Assembly: GCF_014647135.1 (NCBI RefSeq)
Contig: NZ_BMOP01000003.1
Coordinates: 292,963-356,962, forward strand
DNA from: Shewanella xiamenensis
GTDB lineage: Bacteria > Pseudomonadota > Gammaproteobacteria > Enterobacterales > Shewanellaceae
Direction: 5' to 3'
DNA: 64,000 nucleotides
The notes below the pieces were generated by a model that searched no databases, was not told the origin of the DNA, and worked only from the letters and a program-made list of their open reading frames with translations. The position numbers were made by a program, and so were the translations under genes. Below, in pieces: positions 36,275 through 49,558 of the stretch; within the stretch, counting starts at the first letter, position 1; every line of letters begins with the position of its first letter.

Positions 36275-36622
36275 ATGAAACGGCTGTTATTTATCTGTTT
36301 TTTCAGTCTGTTTACGCTGGTGCATCCAACAATAATTAACGCCGAACCGATTGAATTAGAACATTATCAAGCCAAGGCTTTAGTCAACTCTGGGCAAATT
36401 CTATCACTCAATGGCACCCTAGCCGTGGTCAATCAATTCTGCCAAGGTGAACTAATTGACGCACATCTCTATCAAGAAGATCATAAATGGCGCTATGATT
36501 TGCAAATCAAAGTGCAACGCGGCCAAATAGTGAATCTGAGTATTGATGCCACCAACGGTCAACTTGAACACTCCACCGCACTACCGAGCGAATGTCGAAA
36601 ACATGAAACTGCTACTCGTTGA
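36275..36622 (+). CDS. Small secreted PepSY-like protein, first gene of a two-component operon
   Basis: This 115-residue protein has a signal peptide (about 1-23, MKRLLFICFFSLFTLVHP onward). The mature part resembles a PepSY domain (Gln/Leu-rich helix, then KWRYDLQIKVQRGQIVNLSIDATNGQL). PepSY proteins often sit beside PhoPQ/QseBC-like systems and may modulate sensing in the periplasm. GGGGAG lies 7 bases before the ATG. Its 3' end overlaps the response-regulator gene by 20 bp, so the genes are translationally coupled. Confidence 0.8.
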   Translation: MKRLLFICFFSLFTLVHPTIINAEPIELEHYQAKALVNSGQILSLNGTLAVVNQFCQGELIDAHLYQEDHKWRYDLQIKVQRGQIVNLSIDATNGQLEHSTALPSECRKHETATR

Positions 36623-37277
36623 AGATAATCCGATGTTGGTCTCCGAACTGGAGAAACAACTCAAACAGGCTGGCTACGTTACCGATATTACTGATAAAGC
36701 GGTTGAAGCCGATTACCTCGTTAAAGAAACCCAATACGACTGCGTGATCTTAGATATTGGTCTCCCCGATGGCAATGGGCTGGAATTACTCGAAGGCTGG
36801 CGTAATCAAGGCATTAGCACCCCTGTTATTATGTTAACCGCCCGCAGCCAATGGCATGAAAAGGTCGAAGGTTTCAATGCCGGTGCCGATGATTATTTAG
36901 GAAAACCCTTCCACGCACAGGAGCTATTAGCGCGTATCCAAGCGCTTATTCATCGCGCCCATGGCCGTTTAAATAATTCCAGCAAACAGTTGAGCTATGG
37001 CGGCGTCACCTTAGATGAAGCCGAACAAACCGTCAGCGTTGGCGAGCATTTATATGAATTGACGGCCATGGAATTCAGGCTGTTAAAAATCTTCCTCATG
37101 TCACCTAAGAAGCTGTTATCTAAGGCTCAACTGACGGACAAACTCTATCAGTTTGACGACGAGAAAGAGAGTAATGTGGTTGAAGTTTACGTGACTCATC
37201 TGCGCAAAAAACTCGGTAAAACTGCGATAGAAACCCGCCGCGGTCAAGGTTATATCTTCCACGGCGTGACTGCATGA
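36603..37277 (+). CDS. OmpR/PhoP-family response regulator
   Basis: This 224-residue regulator has a receiver domain (1-115; phospho-acceptor Asp51 in VILDIGLPDG, Lys in YLGKPFH) and a C-terminal winged-helix DNA-binding domain (about 130-222; ESNVVEVYVTHLRKKLG and RRGQGYIF). The ATG at 36603 gives the standard MKLLLVEDN start; a longer in-frame reading from 36543 is not believable. It overlaps the PepSY gene by 20 bp and the kinase gene by 4 bp. Confidence 0.95.
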   Translation: MKLLLVEDNPMLVSELEKQLKQAGYVTDITDKAVEADYLVKETQYDCVILDIGLPDGNGLELLEGWRNQGISTPVIMLTARSQWHEKVEGFNAGADDYLGKPFHAQELLARIQALIHRAHGRLNNSSKQLSYGGVTLDEAEQTVSVGEHLYELTAMEFRLLKIFLMSPKKLLSKAQLTDKLYQFDDEKESNVVEVYVTHLRKKLGKTAIETRRGQGYIFHGVTA

Positions 37278-38602
37278 TCTCGATTCGCACTAAGCTCAGT
37301 TTATGGTTAACGGGCTTATTGGTATTAGGCACAGTAGTTGGACTCGTATTATTTGAGTCCATGCTGCGCCAAGCGTTTCACGACTCGATTATCAATCGCT
37401 TAGAAGAAGATTTAGAACACATTATGCTGGCAACCCATTTCAATAATGGGGAAATCCACATCGATCAGAGCCAACTGTCGAGCTTCTACCGCCCCGCCTA
37501 TTCGGGGCGTTATTTCCAGCTAAACCTGCCCAATGAAGTGATCCGCTCCCGCTCCCTGTGGGATATGCAGCTCGATATCGAACCTTTAGCGCCAAACCAA
37601 ACCCGTGTCTGGCAAGCAAAGGGACCTAAAAATAATGATATGCAGTTGTTATCTCTTGGATTAAATTCCAGCAGTGCCAATGTGACCGCTACGCTTACTG
37701 TCGCACAAGATTTGAGTATTGGTCGGCGGGTATTTAGTGAAGTCTACGGCACTAAGCTTGGGGTTAACCTCGCCATGTTAGTGGCCATGATCGCTGGTAT
37801 CTTCCTGATCCTGCGCCAATCATTTAAACCCGTAAAACAGATCCAACATGCACTGTCACGCCTACAAGAAGGCGAAATTAACGCCTTAGAGCTGAATAAC
37901 ATTCCGCCCGAAGTGCAACCGCTGGCGAAGACCTACAACGAGTTATTGGAATACACCGCCAAGCAAATTGAGCGTAGCCGCAATAACTTAGGCAACTTAA
38001 GCCATGGGCTCAAAACCCCACTGGCAGTGATGCAGCAACAGGTAGAAGCCTTGGGGCTAAAAGATCCCGATACCGCCATGGCGCTGCAACAGCAACTCGA
38101 CGCTATCCATAAAATGGTCGAGCGTAAACTTGCGGCGGCGCGGATCACCGGTGATATGTTACCTGCCGCCCAGTTAGTGGTACCGAGGGATCTCCACAGC
38201 CTCGCCAATACCCTCAACAAAGTGCACAGAAGCAAAAACATCAACTGCGACTTTGAGCTCGATCCTAGTATCCAGCGCCTGCCTATTCATAGGGAAGATG
38301 GTATGGAGCTCTTAGGGAATTTGCTCGATAACGCCTTTAAATGGGCGGGCAGTCAAGTCGCGGTAAAACTGTGGAAGGCACAAAATAAACTCTGCCTTAG
38401 CATCGACGATGATGGCCCAGGTGTTGCTGACGACGAACTCGATAAACTCACCCAAAGGGGCACGCGGCTTGATGAATCCGTCATGGGCCATGGCCTAGGT
38501 TTATCGATAGTGAAGGAAATTGCCGAACAATATGGCATTGAACTTAAGTTTAAACACAGCAGCCACTTATCTGGCCTCAGTATTGAACTAGTCTTTGGCT
38601 AA
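37274..38602 (+). CDS. Sensor histidine kinase (PhoQ/QseC-like)
   Basis: This 442-residue inner-membrane kinase has TM1 (about 10-30), a periplasmic sensor loop of about 130 residues, TM2 (about 162-182), a HAMP-like linker, and the dimerisation domain with His244 in NLSHGLKTPL. The ATPase domain has ELLGNLLDNAFKWA, DDDGPGV and GHGLGLSIVKE. It phosphorylates the regulator encoded just upstream. The periplasmic region contains several acidic residues, as in divalent-cation sensors, but the signal is unknown. Last gene of the three-gene operon. Confidence 0.95.
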   Translation: MISIRTKLSLWLTGLLVLGTVVGLVLFESMLRQAFHDSIINRLEEDLEHIMLATHFNNGEIHIDQSQLSSFYRPAYSGRYFQLNLPNEVIRSRSLWDMQLDIEPLAPNQTRVWQAKGPKNNDMQLLSLGLNSSSANVTATLTVAQDLSIGRRVFSEVYGTKLGVNLAMLVAMIAGIFLILRQSFKPVKQIQHALSRLQEGEINALELNNIPPEVQPLAKTYNELLEYTAKQIERSRNNLGNLSHGLKTPLAVMQQQVEALGLKDPDTAMALQQQLDAIHKMVERKLAAARITGDMLPAAQLVVPRDLHSLANTLNKVHRSKNINCDFELDPSIQRLPIHREDGMELLGNLLDNAFKWAGSQVAVKLWKAQNKLCLSIDDDGPGVADDELDKLTQRGTRLDESVMGHGLGLSIVKEIAEQYGIELKFKHSSHLSGLSIELVFG

Positions 38603-38685
38603 CGAGTGCTTAGCTAAGAGTGTTTAGCGAACATGTGTTGAGCTAACTATTGTTGTCCTAGCTATTTGCTCTAAGTGCCACCCAT

Positions 38686-38715
38686 AAAAAACGCCATCAA
38701 TTGATGGCGTTTTTG
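38686..38715. terminator. Bidirectional terminator after the kinase gene
   Basis: AAAAACGCCATCAATTGATGGCGTTTTT is a perfect palindrome, written here only to show the A- and T-runs on both sides. It lies between two convergent genes and should end both transcripts. Confidence 0.88.
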
Positions 38716-38746
38716 TTTGAGATTAAGTCAGCAACAACCTAATTTA

Positions 38747-39550
38747 TTAGGCTTTTTTCGCGTTGGTGCTCTCAAAAATCTTATCGGCTGATGCGGCCAC
38801 AAAGCCGGTATACAGCTCACCATTCGCCTTTGGATAACGCAGGGCGAATTCATAGAAGCAGCTTGGGATCTCAACCGTTGTATCGCTAAATACCACAGCG
38901 ATTTTATCGGCCATGGTCGATGATTGCTCCAGTAACACCTCTGGTGAACCTTTGATTTCGCCACCTGAGCTATTGAGCACAAAACCCGCTTGCTTGAGTG
39001 CATCATTTACCGACTCTAAGGTATCAAAACCCTCTAGGTGGTTGATAGAAACCGTAAAATGATTGGCGCGGTAACCAAAAGCTGCAACCCAAGCCGCATA
39101 TTCACTCTCTTCGAGCAGCGTCTCGTAGGTTTTAGCATCCAGCGTCCAATGACGACCCGAATAGATAAAGTTATCCGCTTTCGTCGCTTGCTCATCCACT
39201 TGGGCAATCAAGCCTTGGATAGTGCTTTGCAGTGATGGGCTAAACTCTTCCACCAATAGCTCAGAAATAAACACCTTAGGTTGAGTCGCATCTGGGTGCT
39301 CAAAATGCTTTGCCACCAGTTTTTTCTGTTCAAACTTATAGTCACCGCAGGCCACATAACCTAAAGAAGTAAAGTGCTCTGCTAATACGGCTAAATTCAC
39401 CTTAGCGATATTAAAAGTACGCAGAGCGATATGGTCGTTGATAATCGGCTTGCCGTGTCCAAGTAGCTCGTGCACCTTGGCCGCAGATGGGGTCATTTGA
39501 ATATAGTCTTGCCAGAGGGCGGCAAATAACGCATTGATATCTGTGTGCAT
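38747..39550 (-). CDS. DUF1338 (HglS/YdcJ-like) putative dioxygenase-decarboxylase
   Basis: This 267-residue protein belongs to DUF1338, a VOC-like family whose studied member HglS converts 2-oxoadipate to 2-hydroxyglutarate in lysine breakdown. Metal-ligand candidates are His40 (INDHIALRTF), a His in RANHFTVSIN (about 163) and the Glu in GELYTGFV. This is the short form of the family. It lies downstream of the astD terminator, so it forms its own unit, but its place beside arginine catabolism genes suggests a role in amino-acid use. Substrate unproven. Confidence 0.82.
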   Translation of the reverse strand: MHTDINALFAALWQDYIQMTPSAAKVHELLGHGKPIINDHIALRTFNIAKVNLAVLAEHFTSLGYVACGDYKFEQKKLVAKHFEHPDATQPKVFISELLVEEFSPSLQSTIQGLIAQVDEQATKADNFIYSGRHWTLDAKTYETLLEESEYAAWVAAFGYRANHFTVSINHLEGFDTLESVNDALKQAGFVLNSSGGEIKGSPEVLLEQSSTMADKIAVVFSDTTVEIPSCFYEFALRYPKANGELYTGFVAASADKIFESTNAKKA

Positions 39551-39680
39551 AAAAACTCCTTTTATTGTGCTGCGACTATAGTGCGTATTGTTTTGCCGCT
39601 CGCACTCAATGTAACGACCCTAGCTACTTGCTGCACAACGGCGCTCAGTAGCAGCCCAAGTAACGTTACTGCTTGTAATG

Positions 39681-39706
39681 AAAAAGGAAGAACCTAGGTT
39701 CTTCCT
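39681..39706 (-). terminator. Intrinsic terminator of astA-astD
   Basis: AGGAAGAACC-TA-GGTTCTTCCT is a perfect 10-bp stem (39685-39706), followed on the minus strand by TTTTT. It lies 8 bp after the astD stop. Confidence 0.88.
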
Positions 39707-39714
39707 CAATGATG

Positions 39715-42206
<2,492 letters not shown>

Positions 42207-42292
42207 CTTAGTGTCTCCTCACTTAAGCTTGCTGTGCATCAAGGCGCCTATCTTAAAAAAGACAGGATAGATACACGCAAGTATTCCCTGAC

Positions 42293-42327
42293 AAAAAAGG
42301 AGTGCGAATAAAATTCAGCACTCCTTT
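42293..42327 (-). terminator. Intrinsic terminator between argD and astA
   Basis: AAAGGAGTGC and GCACTCCTTT form a perfect 10-bp stem around a 12-base loop, and the minus strand continues TTTTTT. It starts 7 bp after the argD stop, so argD can be expressed separately from astA-astD. Confidence 0.85.
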
Positions 42328-42333
42328 GGTCGC

Positions 42334-43859
<1,526 letters not shown>

Positions 43860-44771
43860 TTAACGAATCAGCTGTGAAAGCACAAAATCCGCAATTTGTT
43901 CCCTCGCCTCAAGCGCTTCGGGCAACAGATGGAACAGGGGAAAAACATGGGGCATGTTGTGATAAAAACGCGATTCTACCGCGCCACCACTAGCCTTAAC
44001 TTGCATAACCAGTCGTTCTGAGTCCTGTAAAAGCAGCTCACGCGTACCGGCAATCACTAAGAGTGGTGGCAGGTCTGCCAAGTTCCCCTGTAAAGGTGAA
44101 ACCCGTTCTGACATAGGATTCGCCCCAGCAAGATACGCCCCGCGCAGCCGTAATAGCGACTCAATGGTAAAAAACGGGTCATCCGCGCCTAAAATCAGCT
44201 CGGTATCGCCGGTAATCGCTAAATCCAGCGCTGGAGACAACAACACACAGGCTTTAGGCATGGGCAGATGGCGCTTTTTAAGTTCGAGCAACAGACTTAA
44301 GGCTAAATTACCGCCAGCAGAATCGCCCATCAGCACTAGGTTATCGCTGCCTTTCAACTCAATTAAGTGCAGGTATGCCTCGAGTACATCGTCACAGGGC
44401 GCGGGATACGGATGCTCTGGCGCTAAACGATAATCAGGGATAAACGTATCGAGGCGACAACGTTCGCTGATATCGGCCACCAGTCTTGCGTGGGCATGGG
44501 GAGTTTTAAAACAGAATCCGCCGCCACGAATGTAAAATAGATTGCCCAAACGCGGCATGTCATTGAGCAGCACGTAATGCAGTAGTGTGGAATGTTGTAA
44601 GGGAATTGAAGCCGTAACGAGCTTTTCAGGCCATGGCAACCAGCGCTTATCCAGCTCTAATAAACGTTGCCGTACTTGGCTTAGGGGAAGTTTGGCTTTA
44701 CCTCGGCTGATCGATGGCCGTGCCACATAGGATAAAATAGTATTTAATACAGAAGCTTGCCAGCTTGGCAT
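43860..44771 (-). CDS. Alpha/beta hydrolase, HSL-type esterase with altered oxyanion motif
   Basis: This 303-residue hydrolase has the nucleophile motif GDSAGGNLAL (about 150-159), a probable catalytic Asp in LLLQDSE (about 265) and His in NMPHVFPLF (about 287). The HGGG oxyanion-hole motif of the hormone-sensitive-lipase family reads RGGG here (YIRGGGFCFKTP). No signal peptide, so probably cytoplasmic. It is monocistronic between argD and the HDOD gene. Substrate unknown. Confidence 0.87.
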   Translation of the reverse strand: MPSWQASVLNTILSYVARPSISRGKAKLPLSQVRQRLLELDKRWLPWPEKLVTASIPLQHSTLLHYVLLNDMPRLGNLFYIRGGGFCFKTPHAHARLVADISERCRLDTFIPDYRLAPEHPYPAPCDDVLEAYLHLIELKGSDNLVLMGDSAGGNLALSLLLELKKRHLPMPKACVLLSPALDLAITGDTELILGADDPFFTIESLLRLRGAYLAGANPMSERVSPLQGNLADLPPLLVIAGTRELLLQDSERLVMQVKASGGAVESRFYHNMPHVFPLFHLLPEALEAREQIADFVLSQLIR

Positions 44772-44826
44772 TTTCCGTTCTCCACATCAGTGCCGCAATT
44801 CGACACCGATGGGAACGGCATGCAGA

Positions 44827-45972
44827 TTACAGCAGATCCAACTTCCGATAATTTTGTGCTTTTAGGCGCAGCACTTCCTGCTCGCTGAGCTCGTAATAAT
44901 CGAACATTAAGCGTTTTTCCTGCGGCTCGATTTGGCGCATCTCTTCAAGCAACAGCACCTTAGCATAACAATTCGCCCGTGCCACTAATGCGGCCGGCAT
45001 CGAGAGTTCGCGGTAAGTTAAGGTTTGGTCCAACTCTTTAAGCAATTGAGTTAATGGACTCTGTTCAAACTTAAGTAACTCTAATAGTTGCCAATTAAGC
45101 TTATGTCCATGGGCTAACACTTGCTCAAAAACCACTTTAGCAGGGAATTCGGTGGCAATAACAGCATCGTACACTTCTTTATCTCGACTTGAGCTTGCCT
45201 CACGGATCCAATTGCCCCAAGTTTTATCAAATAAACGCGCACTAAGACTCAGCACGACTGAAGTGCCCAACTGATTCATTAATGCACCACTATAGACGAG
45301 TGCTGAGTCAGTATTATGAAGCTGCGCTAACGCATTCGCTGCTATTCCGCTGACAATGCTATAGCGCCACAACTTGCGGGTGGTCCAGAGTAACTTAGCG
45401 TTGCCACTGGGCAGCCAATTACGCAGGCAAAAATAAGGAATAATAGTGCGCAGGTTTTCGATGCCAATGTAATTCATCACTAATTTGATATCGGTGACGC
45501 GTACATCGGAACTCTGCGGGCGACGCGCCCGAAATGCAGGACTATTAACCATATTGGTTAAATCGCGGCATAACCAGCTTAAATTGCTGATTAAAGGTCT
45601 TAATCTTGTGGCATCAAGATTTTTAGCCAGCAGTAATTCAAGTAGCAGGACTTGCGATTCGTTAATATCCGACTTGGCTAGCACTAACTCAGGGGAAGCT
45701 AATTGATGCTCAATAGCATTATTCACTGTGTCAATAAGTTGCTTTGAAATGGCCTCAAATACTTCTCGAGCTTGAATTTGTTTAAGTAGCCGTGACAGTA
45801 TCGCCTCTCGCTCTACATCGAGTTTATTAGCATCAGCCTCAAGCTCTTGGTCTAAATCATCCAATAGAGTAGGACTGGCTTTTTGTTTACCGAGAATAAG
45901 TTGCTGATAGAGCCTATGTTCTATCTCTAAAATTTTGCCAGGTCTGACGCCGCCCGCTACCGATATCGCCAC
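44827..45972 (-). CDS. HDOD-domain signalling protein
   Basis: This 381-residue cytoplasmic protein has a helical N-terminal region (about 1-90) and an HDOD domain (about 100-300; DIKLVMNYIGIENLRTIIP, SALVYSGALMNQLGTSVV). HDOD is a non-catalytic relative of HD phosphohydrolases found in signalling and cell-cycle regulators. The start is GTG, with AGGAAAGG 6 bases upstream, in good agreement. No neighbour suggests its partner. Confidence 0.85.
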   Translation of the reverse strand: MAISVAGGVRPGKILEIEHRLYQQLILGKQKASPTLLDDLDQELEADANKLDVEREAILSRLLKQIQAREVFEAISKQLIDTVNNAIEHQLASPELVLAKSDINESQVLLLELLLAKNLDATRLRPLISNLSWLCRDLTNMVNSPAFRARRPQSSDVRVTDIKLVMNYIGIENLRTIIPYFCLRNWLPSGNAKLLWTTRKLWRYSIVSGIAANALAQLHNTDSALVYSGALMNQLGTSVVLSLSARLFDKTWGNWIREASSSRDKEVYDAVIATEFPAKVVFEQVLAHGHKLNWQLLELLKFEQSPLTQLLKELDQTLTYRELSMPAALVARANCYAKVLLLEEMRQIEPQEKRLMFDYYELSEQEVLRLKAQNYRKLDLL

Positions 45973-46130
45973 AGTTTACCTTTCCTATCTCGCCCGTGCT
46001 AAGTGGCGCGCATACGCTAAAATCGTTAAAAACATTGCAATTTCAGCATATAGGTTACCTCTTGGCAATAAGCAAACAAGTGACTATTTTACAACCCTGA
46101 TTAGATTCACTCGCGCCGAAATCCACGCAA

Positions 46131-46155
46131 CAAAAAGGCCTCATATTGAGGCCTT
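46131..46155 (-). terminator. Intrinsic terminator of the S9 peptidase gene
   Basis: AAGGCCTCA-TAT-TGAGGCCTT is a 9-bp perfect stem, and the minus strand continues TTTTTG. It lies 16 bp after the stop codon. Confidence 0.88.
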
Positions 46156-46171
46156 AATACTTTCGCGAGAT

Positions 46172-48652
46172 TTACTTAAGCTCTTGTTCAAAGAGTTTGT
46201 AAATACGGCGATATTCGTCTAACCAGCTCGATGGCTGACGGAAGCCGTGGGGCTCAACCGGATAAATCGCCGTTTCGAACATCGGTTTTTCCAGCTCGAT
46301 AAGATGCTGCACCATGCGCACGCTATCTTGGAAAAACACGTTATCATCCATCACGCCACTCATGATCAGTAATGGCTTAGTCAAGCCTTGGGCATGTTCG
46401 ATAGGCGAGCTACGCTCATAGGCGATAGGGTCAACATCCGGCGTGTTTAAAATATTGGAGGTGTATGGCGCGTTGTAATGTGCCCAATCCGCCACAGGGC
46501 GCAGTGCTGCGCCTGCTTGGAATAATTCCGGCTCAGTAAATAAGGACATAAAGGTTAAGAAACCGCCGTAAGAACCGCCATAGGTACCGACGCGCTTAAT
46601 ATCCACGTTGGCATTTTGGCCCATCCAAGTCACGCCATCTTTTAAATCTTCGACTTCAGGATGCCCCATATTGCGATAAATCGCCGTGCGCCAATCGCGA
46701 CCATAGCCTTTAGAACCACGGTAATCCATGTCCATCACTACATAGCCTTGTTGGGTCAGTAGGTTGTGGAACATAAACTCACGGAAGTAACCACTAAAGC
46801 CATAATCGGCATTTTGTAAGTAACCTGCGCCATGGTTAAAGATAACGGCAGGATATTTCTCGGCGCGAGATTTGTCATAACCCTGCGGCAAATAAACCCG
46901 CGCATACACTTGGCCAGCGCCATGGTTTGAAGGAACGGCAACTACTTCGGGTGCTTGCCATGGATATTGCTTAAAGGCATCGCTGGTGTATGACGTGAGC
47001 TGTTTTAACTCACCGCCAATCGGTTGAACATACAGCTCATTCGGCTCTGTACGGCGAGAGGCATTCAGCAGCAACTTAGTGCCATCGGGGCTTAAGCTGT
47101 AATCTAAGTTACCGTCCCACTGAGTTAATTGCTCGTTTTTGCCCGAGGCGATATTCACACGGTGAACATTGTAAATACCAGGGTGGCTTTGGTTAGCCTT
47201 GTAGTAGATGTAGTTTGCATCGGGCGATAGGGTAATATCACTCACCACAAACTTACCTTGAGTCAAAGCGCGGGGCTTTTCGCCACGAGCCTTGATATAA
47301 AGCTGGGAATAACCTGTTTCTTCAGAGAGATAGTACAGACTGTCAGTACCGGGTAACCAGCCAAATTGGTTATAGTCGTAGTTCACCCAAGCATCATCAT
47401 GCAGGCGATGCTCGGTGATAAACTTGCCCTTTGCCAGATCGACACTGGCAATCCAACGATCTTTGTTATCGGTCGCTTCGACCATCACCGCCAATTTGTT
47501 CTCAGACTCATGCCATTGAATCGCGCTTTGAGTCCAGCCCCAATCCTGCATCAGCTGGATTTTACGTGGAGCCTTAGTACTTTGATATGACTCACCTTTT
47601 GCTTTAGCGTTTTCACTCTTAACCTTAGCTAAAACGTCTTCATCGAAGCCGGTTAAGCCTTCGATAGTTACATCGATCTGTTTATGCTCATTGAGGTCTA
47701 ACACCACAAAGCGCTGTCCTGGTGGATTATCTTCCGCGACACGGGCACGCACGGGCACAGGGTCGATATAGCCTTCGCTACCGAGGTAGTTTGGCATGAT
47801 GTCGTGTTCACTGCTGCCGGTGTAATTTTTATCGGTTAGGGCTACAAACAGATAGCGACCGTCTGGCGACAGACTTAGCTCAGACACCACCTCGGCATCA
47901 CCTAGATACCAAGTGTTAGCGGCGAGGGTCGGATCGCTCTTTTGCAGCTCGTTCTTAAACTGTTCTTTGGCTTTGGCATTTTCCTGCTGCAACGCCACAT
48001 ATTGAATGAGTCTGTGCTGCTGCTTGGCTAAGTAGCTGCTGGGTTCTTTCACACCTTCAGGCGCTTTCGCCATTTTGATTTCAGCCAACTGCTCCACTAA
48101 TCCACTGTCTTGATGGATTTGGAAAACATTATCCCCTTGCCAATAGGCGATATCGCCATTGTTAAGGTAACGCAGGCCACTGATGGCAGTGCGCTGGCGG
48201 GTAAGCTGGGTGATTTTGCCAGAGCTTAAATGCTTAACAAAAATATTGCCTTGGTAGAGATACGCCTTGTTAGCTTTAGTGCTATCGAACACACCAAACT
48301 GTTGATCAGCCGCATGTAGCTTATCGATGGCCAGTTCAACGGCGCGGCTGTCATTAATGCCCTGCTGATAATAATTCCGTAATGGCGATGCACTGGGTTG
48401 GCGCGCAAAGAAAACGCTCTGACTGTCATCGCTCCAGTAGGCTTCCTTAGCGAAAATCCCCATCCAATCGGGGTTCGCCATAATTTGATTCAGCGTAAGC
48501 GGTTGTGAAACTTGGGGAGGCTGAGCTAAAGGGACTTGATAAGCCTGTGGTGTGGTCGTGGGAGTTGCCGTTTCGGTTGAGGTGGCGGCGCAACTCGTCA
48601 ATACCGCAACGGCTAACGCACTTAAACCCAAATTTCGCATTACGCTGTTCAT
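46172..48652 (-). CDS. S9 family prolyl oligopeptidase/dipeptidyl-peptidase lipoprotein
   Basis: This 826-residue serine peptidase has a lipoprotein signal (lipobox LTSC, Cys21) and is therefore probably anchored to the outer membrane facing the periplasm. A WD40-like beta-propeller (about 60-560) precedes the hydrolase domain with nucleophile motif GGSYGGF (about 690), Asp in GVMDDNV and His in VEPHGFRQ. It would cut short peptides, often after proline, for nutrient use. It is monocistronic and ends in an intrinsic terminator. Confidence 0.92.
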   Translation of the reverse strand: MNSVMRNLGLSALAVAVLTSCAATSTETATPTTTPQAYQVPLAQPPQVSQPLTLNQIMANPDWMGIFAKEAYWSDDSQSVFFARQPSASPLRNYYQQGINDSRAVELAIDKLHAADQQFGVFDSTKANKAYLYQGNIFVKHLSSGKITQLTRQRTAISGLRYLNNGDIAYWQGDNVFQIHQDSGLVEQLAEIKMAKAPEGVKEPSSYLAKQQHRLIQYVALQQENAKAKEQFKNELQKSDPTLAANTWYLGDAEVVSELSLSPDGRYLFVALTDKNYTGSSEHDIMPNYLGSEGYIDPVPVRARVAEDNPPGQRFVVLDLNEHKQIDVTIEGLTGFDEDVLAKVKSENAKAKGESYQSTKAPRKIQLMQDWGWTQSAIQWHESENKLAVMVEATDNKDRWIASVDLAKGKFITEHRLHDDAWVNYDYNQFGWLPGTDSLYYLSEETGYSQLYIKARGEKPRALTQGKFVVSDITLSPDANYIYYKANQSHPGIYNVHRVNIASGKNEQLTQWDGNLDYSLSPDGTKLLLNASRRTEPNELYVQPIGGELKQLTSYTSDAFKQYPWQAPEVVAVPSNHGAGQVYARVYLPQGYDKSRAEKYPAVIFNHGAGYLQNADYGFSGYFREFMFHNLLTQQGYVVMDMDYRGSKGYGRDWRTAIYRNMGHPEVEDLKDGVTWMGQNANVDIKRVGTYGGSYGGFLTFMSLFTEPELFQAGAALRPVADWAHYNAPYTSNILNTPDVDPIAYERSSPIEHAQGLTKPLLIMSGVMDDNVFFQDSVRMVQHLIELEKPMFETAIYPVEPHGFRQPSSWLDEYRRIYKLFEQELK

Positions 48653-48827
48653 TTGTCCTTCCTTTTATTGTTATCGCAGCCCTAGTTACACTTTGGAGCT
48701 AACTCCATGAGTACGTGAGCAGGCATCGTTTTGCGGCAGTTATATCACACTTGAGCGACATATTTGCTTAAATGAAGGAGAAATCTTGTAACAAAGAGTA
48801 GAGCAAAATCGATTTTTTGGATTCAAC

Positions 48828-49403
48828 CTAAGCCGATTGAGATAAGAAATTTGCCAACAATTCATGCCCTTGCTCGGTGAGAATCGACTCGGGGTGAAAT
48901 TGCACACCAAAGAGCGGCAACTCTTTATGACTCATCGCCATAATTTCGCGTCCATGGTTCGGGTCATCAAACCAAGCATCCAGCACAAAACCGTCAGGTA
49001 TGGTATCAACCAGTAAGGAATGGTAGCGAGTTACCGTTAATGGCTGATTTAACCCTTTAAACAGGCGCTCACCAGTATGGGTAATCTCGCTAACTTTACC
49101 GTGCATCACCCGCTGTGCTCGCACGACTTTGGCCCCAAACACCTGCGCCATGGCTTGATGTCCTAAGCACACGCCAAGGATCGGTAAACGAGTAGCAAAA
49201 TGCTCAATTGCTGCCAAGGAAATCCCCGCTTCGTTGGGTGAGCAAGGGCCAGGAGAGATGACTAAATGACTCGGCGATAACACCTCGATTTCCGCTAAGC
49301 TGATTTCATCATTGCGTTTAACCACGATCTCTTGCCCTAACTGCTGAAAATACTGCACTAAGTTAAAGGTAAAAGAGTCGTAATTGTCGATCATTAGCAA
49401 CAT
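48828..49403 (-). CDS. pabA: Aminodeoxychorismate synthase glutaminase subunit
   Basis: This 191-residue class-I glutamine amidotransferase has Cys79 in GVCLGHQAM and the His/Glu pair in VQFHPES (about 170-172). PabA supplies ammonia to PabB for 4-amino-4-deoxychorismate, the folate precursor. TrpG is nearly identical and some bacteria share one subunit, but TrpG normally lies in the trp operon, and here there are no trp genes. Monocistronic. Confidence 0.9.
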   Translation of the reverse strand: MLLMIDNYDSFTFNLVQYFQQLGQEIVVKRNDEISLAEIEVLSPSHLVISPGPCSPNEAGISLAAIEHFATRLPILGVCLGHQAMAQVFGAKVVRAQRVMHGKVSEITHTGERLFKGLNQPLTVTRYHSLLVDTIPDGFVLDAWFDDPNHGREIMAMSHKELPLFGVQFHPESILTEQGHELLANFLSQSA

Positions 49404-49496
49404 ACAAAATCCATTGGCTCAAATGGGAAGTCGATGCACTCCACGGCTGAAATGCGGCGCAAATGCTACCACAGCACCAGCTTGGGATTAAGCATT

Positions 49497-49530
49497 AAAA
49501 AAACAAAAAGCCAGTCAATTGACTGGCTTT
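49497..49530 (-). terminator. Intrinsic terminator of sspA-sspB
   Basis: AAAGCCAGTCAATTGACTGGC plus its T-tail is palindromic (about 12-bp arms, 49506-49529), and the minus strand continues TTTTTGTTTTTTT. It lies 29 bp after the sspB stop. Confidence 0.88.
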
Positions 49531-49558
49531 CCATAGTATAGATCAGAGCACAAGTAAC

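Noticed and set aside
48828..49403. Reading this gene as trpG
   Set aside because: No trp genes are adjacent; PabA is the more likely role, though the two subunits cannot be separated by sequence alone.
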